From: Ampullaceana balthica
Taxonomy: Eukaryota > Mollusca > Gastropoda > Lymnaeidae
Direction: 5' to 3'
NCBI GenBank assembly: GCA_944989445.1
Contig: CALYLW010000068.1
Location: 563,001-627,000, forward strand
Length of the DNA: 64,000 nucleotides
In this document: positions 58,501 through 64,000 of the stretch, in pieces
Layout: every line of letters starts with the position of its first letter
How positions within the stretch are numbered: the stretch's first letter is position 1
The notes under the pieces: model-generated
Seen by the model: the letters and a program-made list of their open reading frames with translations, nothing else
Databases searched by the model: none
What the model was told of the DNA's origin: nothing
Program-made: the position numbers and the translations under genes

Positions 58501-58840
58501 ATAGTAGTATGGTCGTATAGTAGTATGGTAGTATGGTCGTTTGGTAGTATGGTCGTATAGTAGTATAGTAGTATGGTCGTTTGGTAGTATGGTCGTATAG
58601 TAGTATGGTCGTATGGTAGTATGGTCGTATAGTAGTATGGTCGTATAGTAGTATGGTAGTATGGTCGTATAGTAGTATCGTCGTTTGGTAGTATGGTCGT
58701 ATGGTAGTATGGTCGTATAGTAGTATGGTCGTTTGGTAGTATGGTCGTATAGTAGTATAGTAGTATGGTCGTATGGCAGTATGGTCGTATGGTCGTATAG
58801 TCGTATGGTAGTATGGTCGTATAGAAGTATGGTCGTATAG
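55567..58840. repeat. 8-base satellite-like array, 3.3 kb, about 400 copies
   Basis: Built from GTATGGTC, GTATAGTA, GTATGGTA and GTATAGTC, plus rarer GTTTGGTA. The left 500 bases are more irregular (GTAAGGTCATATGGCAGTAT). Minus-strand frames of about 950-1020 codons exist only because no unit contains a stop. Confidence 0.97.
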
Positions 58841-58841
58841 T

Positions 58842-59236
58842 ACATGAGAGCAATGTACTTTCAGATACACATGAGAGCAATGTACTTTCAGATACACATG
58901 AGAGCAATGTACTTTCAGATACACATGGGAGCAATGTACTTTCAGATACACATGAGCAATGTACTTTCAGATACACATGAGAGCAATTTAATTTCAGATT
59001 TACATGAGAGCAATATACTTTCAGATACAAATGGGAGCAATGTACTTTCAGATATACATGGGAGCAATGTACTTTCAGATATACATGAGAGCAATGTACT
59101 TTCAGATATACATGGGAGCAATGTACTTTCAGATATACATGGGAGCAATGTGCTTTCAGAAACACATGAGAGCAATGTACTTTCAGATACACATGAGCAA
59201 TGTACTTTCAGATACACATGAGCAATGTACTTTCAG
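58842..59236. repeat. 27-base minisatellite, about 14 copies
   Basis: Unit ACATGAGAGCAATGTACTTT plus CAGATAC; directly abuts the 8-base array. Confidence 0.95.
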
Positions 59237-60323
59237 GTACATTTCCACATGATCAACACTTCTTTAATCTAGTAACTCTAAATTTAAAATAAGTAATAGA
59301 CTGTGTTTGGTATAAACTTTAATTCTTAAAATCACGCAAACATGACAAAGTAAAACTAAAATTTACATTTTATTTTATCTGGCTTCACTTTAATACTTTT
59401 TGATATCCAGTGCAGTTATTAAGAAATAGAACTTGGTGAAAACTTTATTTTCTTTCTTTCAACGCTCCTGGTCTGTGGGCGAGTTGTTTGGTACAAACTC
59501 TAGACGACAGACCTGAACCCTACAGATCTATTACCAGCAACAGCAGCAACATTAAAAGGATCAAACCCTGTACGCTGACCGATATAGAGCATTGTCCCCA
59601 ATGACGGATTAAGGACACATCCGATGGCCAAAGCTCATTTGCCAAGGAAATCCCCCAGACATGACAGCAGATACTCTCCGAGGCAAATGGCTTGTGAAAT
59701 GACATGGACGCCATGAGGGGTGTTCACTTTTTTTGAGACATATTGTTTATCGTGGGAAAGAAATGCTCGGGGAAAGATGGATTTGTTGTTTCAAATATCG
59801 GATATGACAAAATAACAGCTTACTGCAATGGTTCTTAATCATAGTGGCCCAGGACATTCAAAGTTGGCCATTTTAAAACAACATGTAATTAACTGATGAA
59901 AATAAAACAAATTCTCTTCTTTTATCGGTTTAATGATTATTTTTGTGGCTTTACCAGGACTTTAACTTTAATACAAGTTTGTGGGCAATCAAATTCTCGG
60001 GTTTGATGATTTGGGGAAGATTTTTTAAATAACTGATTTCTCTTTACTCACTTAATTATTTTGTGGCTCTCTGATAATGTGGTTGATGCTAGGTCATTTA
60101 TAATATAATTATCGTTGGCATGAGGTGAGCAGCGGTATTAATGAAAAAATTGGACGCGAATTTAGACCCGAGGTTTGTAGCCAGAATACACAGACGAAAG
60201 ATTCAACTCTTGCTGGAATAATAGGATCCAAATTTATGTATATTCGTCATTAATTAAGAGCTATCGTGAATGAATAGCACGTATTGCGAGGGAAGCCATA
60301 ATTTTGTGGAATCGGTGATATTG
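59237..60323. other. Intergenic sequence
   Basis: No exon, RNA or bounded transposon recognised. Confidence 0.4.
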
Positions 60324-60494
60324 GCGTGGGTAACAGATAAAGGCGTGGGTAACAGATAAAGACGTGGGTAACAGATAAAGGCGTGAGTAACAGATAAAGG
60401 CGTGGGTAACAGATAAAGGCGTGGGTAACAGATAAAGGCGTGGGTAACAGATAAAGGCGTGGGTAACAGATAAAGGCGTGGGTAACAGATAAAG
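60324..60494. repeat. 19-base minisatellite, 9 copies
   Basis: Unit GCGTGGGTAACAGATAAAG. Each unit contains GGGTAACAG, which includes a GTAA donor-like core. Confidence 0.95.
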
Positions 60495-60650
60495 CCATTT
60501 GACGATCCACTCAATTCGTGCACGTGACCTTTGAAGTTTGAACCGAGTACGTAGTGGGCAGGGGACGTAATCTTATTGGCGATTGAGACCATTGAGGAGT
60601 GTTTTCCCCTTCCGCCTTGTATTGTTTTAGTTTAAGATAAGACTTGGTAC

Positions 60651-60824
60651 GTATGTACACAGTATATGTACACAGTATATGTACACAGTATATGTACACA
60701 GTATGTGTACACAGTATATGTACACAGTATATGTACACAGTATATGTACACAGTATATGTACACAGTATATGTACACAGTATATGTACACAGTATATGTA
60801 CACAGTATATGTACACAGTATGTT
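60651..60824. repeat. 13-base minisatellite, 13 copies
   Basis: Unit TACACAGTATATG; spurious frames on both strands. Confidence 0.96.
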
Positions 60825-61850
60825 AGCTTCTATCCTCCTGTGGGTGACGACCACCGGACAAGGTCACGTGGTGTGGAATGGTTGAACTTTTCAAAGACAT
60901 TTGTCAACAAGTGGATTACCATTTTTTCCTGATGTACTCATCATTACAACAAGACGCTTGAGAAAAAATTCATATCCTACATTCGAAGTGTAATTTATAC
61001 ACATACAAAATCAGATCACTAGGTAGCAAATTATTTTTACCAATTGTAGATGTGAGTTAAATGTTTACATTTTCAAAGTATTTTTAACTTGTTTTTTGTC
61101 AAAGACTTACTTGGGATAACGCATTTTATAAACGCTTAATTATTTTCTATTTTTAGTGTTATGATCTATCCTTCCAAGCCCTCCACTCAAAGAGACTCAC
61201 TCTGTAACCAAGAATAAATTGAGCTTGGTAATACCCCACGTGGAAATCGGAAACGACCAAATACAAATGTATAGAAACAGATGAGCCGCCAGAAGATGAA
61301 CATATACGAGCCGTAACGATCACGGCAATTGATAGTAGGTCTTAAGAAATAGGAGGAGAAGAAAATGAACAAACGGGCAAAGAGACAATCTTCAATAATA
61401 AGAGCCACAACATAAAACATACAACTCAGTGCGAGACAAATTATGTAAGAACATCTCTGTTTATTTAGTATATCAAGTGGCTGAGCAACTTTATGTTGTA
61501 AGAAAACGATCATCCGTTTCCTGACAGATGGGACGTGATTATTTTCCTTGAATTAATAAACCCAAGTACGGCCATTTACTGAGATTGTTTTTAGTTGAAA
61601 TCCTACGATCAATTTCAGCCACGACCAGACACATTACGAGTCCGAAACACACGCTCAAGGTTAAGGTCAGTGCTTCAGTCACAACTGACCTTTGACATGT
61701 GGTATTTACTGTCTGGATGAGGGATTAATGGACAAATTACGGAGGCGGGATTTTTTTAGCCGACATCGGCTGAATGACCTACGTAGCCGACTGCATGAAT
61801 GTAGCTATGTCTTTGGGAAAGCTAGGAAGATAACTTAATTATATGTTTAA
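60825..61850. other. Intergenic sequence
   Basis: A 108-codon hydrophobic minus-strand frame (61513-61187) has no known motif and no splice support. Nothing else recognised. Confidence 0.35.
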
Positions 61851-62690
61851 CTAGAAAAATACCCGCACTTCGCCGTGGTAAATTAGGCTTTCAGTTAGTG
61901 TTGAGAACATAGGTAGCAAAAATTCAAAATACCAATTGATTTTAATCTGGATCATGATGGATATACAACATATATTAACTTCACCGTCTTGTCTGTCTGT
62001 CTCTCGTGGTCCCTTTGAAAAACAAAAAGCAAAAAAATGACACACTTCCTGTGATCCTATCGAGCTGATAATTCTCAACCAGCTCCAAAAGTTTCATGCT
62101 CCTACCTACACGGGAAGATGAGGAATTAGTGTTGATTCAGTTTTATGAAAGCCCTTATAAGGAAAAAAGGTTTTGGGCCCCCGGCCACCCACGAGTGGAA
62201 ATTTTTAAATTCTTTTTCGCCAATTATCGTCATAAGAGTGTACTCAGCAAGTTCCCAAAATGTCATGCTTCTACCTTCACTGGACGTTGGAGAATTAGTG
62301 TTGAGTCAGTTTTTAATATAAGGAAAAAAAAACTACATTTGGGCCCCTAGCCCCCAGAGTATGATAGTTTATATATTTTATTTACCTGTTACCATCGCGG
62401 AATGTTACTTAACAACTTCCCAAAGTTTCATCGTCCTACCTACATGGGAAATAGGAGAACTAGTAATTTTCATATTTTATATAGGCCATAGAAGAAAAAA
62501 AAAGTTTTTGGGCCCCCGGCCCCCACGAGTGTGAATTTTAAAATTCTTTTACGCTTATTATCATCGTGAGAGGCTACTCAACAACCTCCCAAAGTTTCAT
62601 GCTTCATTCTACTCGGCAATGTGGAGAATTAGTGATGAGTGAGTGAGTGAGTCCAGTGAGGACTTTGCCTTTTACTTTTATTAGTATAGA
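61851..62690 (-). mobile_element. Non-autonomous Helitron-like element with both ends
   Basis: On minus it begins TCTATACTAATAAAAG and ends TTTTTCTAG, with a short GC-rich hairpin (CACGGCGAAGTGCGGG) just inside. Flanks A and T match the Helitron target. The interior has three or four units of about 175 bases around GGGCCCCCGGCC, plus B-block sequence (TATATTAACTTCACCGTC). Confidence 0.65.
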
Positions 62691-62691
62691 T

Positions 62692-62858
62692 CAGTGCTTC
62701 TCAAACTTTTTAGTATGGCGGACCGGCAGGAATTTTTTCCATTGCACCAGGGACCGGTGTACTATTTTCCCTGCACTGACAAATTTTTCGGTCCTTTTTT
62801 GAGAACATATGCGGACCGGCAGCGGATGGCCCACGGACCACCACTTTGAGAAGCACTG
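62692..62858. mobile_element. hAT MITE inserted at the Helitron's edge
   Basis: Ends CAGTGCTTCTCAAA and TTTGAGAAGCACTG, with exact 8-base duplication GTATAGAT at 62684-62691 and 62859-62866. The left duplicate overlaps the Helitron terminus. Confidence 0.9.
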
Positions 62859-62939
62859 GTATAGATGACATTTCGAAACTTGAATTTAATTTTAACCACA
62901 TGCTTGCTTTGAGCCCAAAAACGGATACAAAAATTTTTT

Positions 62940-63106
62940 TGAGACTACGCCTTTGAGTTGTAAGACTGAACGCCTTTGAGTTGTAAGACTGTTCGCCTTT
63001 GAGTTGTAACTGTACGCCTTTGAGTTGTAAGACTGTACGCCTTTGAGTTGTAAGACTGTACGCCTTTGAGTTGTAAGACTGTACGCCTTTGAGTTGTAAG
63101 ACTGTG
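62940..63106. repeat. 23-base minisatellite, about 7 copies
   Basis: Unit ACGCCTTTGAGTTGTAAGAC plus TGT. One unit lacks GACTGT bases, shifting frame. Confidence 0.94.
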
Positions 63107-63834
63107 AGGACCAGAGATGTAGAGGACGTATTTCTGCTGAAAGTCTTCACTTAAAAACTTCGCTTGGTAAGTGATATTCTCACAAAAAATTACCTATGAT
63201 ACATCCGGGTTTTTTCTTCAGATTTTCGAGAAAACGTTGAGTACGTTCATCATTTGTCAAGAGACAGAGATCTGGAAATTATCTTGACATTTGCTCAGTC
63301 GATAACATAGAAAATACAACGGAAAGAAGCGGAAAAACGTTAAATTTGTGTGTGTTTGTTTTGTTAATCTTTGCAATGGTTATATTTTTAAATGTTGTTT
63401 TATTAAGTCTTACCAACTTTAATACTTATTTTGCCAGATCATTATTATTATTTTTTACTATAATTCTGTTTAAGTTACAATCCCTTGAGGCGGGATAAAC
63501 AATGTCTTCGAAAGCTTCGACTGTTACTTGAAACACAAACCTCCAGAGGTCAATGCCACGATGTCCAGAAAACAGTGAAATTGAGTTAAACGAATTCGAT
63601 TGTCTATGAGTTTAAAGGGAAACATGAGTGCAATGAGAGCGGTGGTATTGGTTGGGAGGGGGGGGAGGCTGCTGTTAAAAGAGTACTGTGATGGTGTCAT
63701 GGCATGCTACAGGGAGTATTCTATAGATCATATCACAGTTGCTTCTCATTTAAGATAGTGTGCCTTAAGTGGGTTATCGTCGGGTGCGTCAGTCTTGTCT
63801 TGGGCTTCAGGTTCCTTGTTTGGGGGGAATGGGC
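63107..63834. other. Intergenic sequence
   Basis: No feature recognised. Confidence 0.4.
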
Positions 63835-63962
63835 TGGGGACATACATACGACCTGTTTCATCAGCTGGGGACATACATACGACCTGTTTCATCAGCTGGG
63901 GACGTACATACCTGTTTCATCAGCTGGGGACATACATACGACCTGTTTCATCAGCTGGGGAT
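63835..63962. repeat. 31-base tandem repeat, 4 copies
   Basis: Contains GCTGGGGACATACATACGAC and CTGTTTCATCA; the third unit is shortened. Confidence 0.93.
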
Positions 63963-64000
63963 TAATGGTTCTTCAGTCGTTACCTTTTCAATATTTCTAA

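Noticed and set aside
56105..59192. Minus-strand open frames of 948 and 1023 codons
   Set aside because: They consist only of the translated 8-base repeat (TTILLYDHTTIRPY patterns) plus a flanking array. They are open because no unit contains a stop.
61187..61513. 108-codon hydrophobic minus-strand frame
   Set aside because: No motif, no splice-site or neighbour support; AT-rich DNA gives such frames by chance.

Overview
The window is eukaryotic nuclear DNA: AT-rich, with short spliced exons, GT-AG introns, many transposon remnants and an exceptional load of tandem repeats. The gene set (IAP with two BIR domains, astacin-MAM protease, ubiquitin-binding zinc finger of HDAC6 type, an 8-TM protein) and the transposon mix (hAT-like elements, Helitrons, a pogo-like element, a decayed LINE) fit a lophotrochozoan, most likely a gastropod mollusc. 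That placement is inference; no species can be named.

Four spliced genes were rebuilt by eye with phases that join exactly. (1) Minus strand, 11577 to the left edge: an inhibitor-of-apoptosis protein (two BIR domains, then a UBA-like exon; any RING part lies outside). (2) Plus strand, 20669-28670: a 10-exon, about 349-residue multi-pass membrane protein. (3) Minus strand, 40194-36653: a small protein (about 137 residues) made almost only of an HDAC6-type ZnF-UBP domain with all 12 zinc ligands. (4) Plus strand, 40474-52565: a secreted astacin zinc protease with a MAM domain. It has two alternative or duplicated last exons (4a 48248-48993, 4b 51853-52565) in the same phase. Genes 3 and 4 are divergent, with start codons about 280 bases apart.

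Between and inside the genes lie a nested hAT cluster (12197-14784), a decayed LINE (15111-16743), two bounded Helitron-like elements (6606-7850, 61851-62690), a composite repeat block (18395-20450), and several MITE families with visible target-site duplications. From about 41 kb rightward, and at 0-6 kb, minisatellites dominate, including arrays of 3.5 kb (38-base unit), 1.7 kb (18-base unit) and 3.3 kb (8-base unit). Very long open frames in these arrays are artefacts of repeats without stops.

The most unusual signal is that six of the roughly nineteen splice donors found here are themselves the founding unit of a tandem array. The last bases of the exon, the 5' splice site and some intron are repeated 3 to 8 times downstream, with the donor consensus mostly kept. 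All three astacin donors and two of three ZnF-UBP donors show it. This suggests a process that makes minisatellites at 5' splice sites, leaving rows of decoy donors and, in one case, a potential 18-base microexon.
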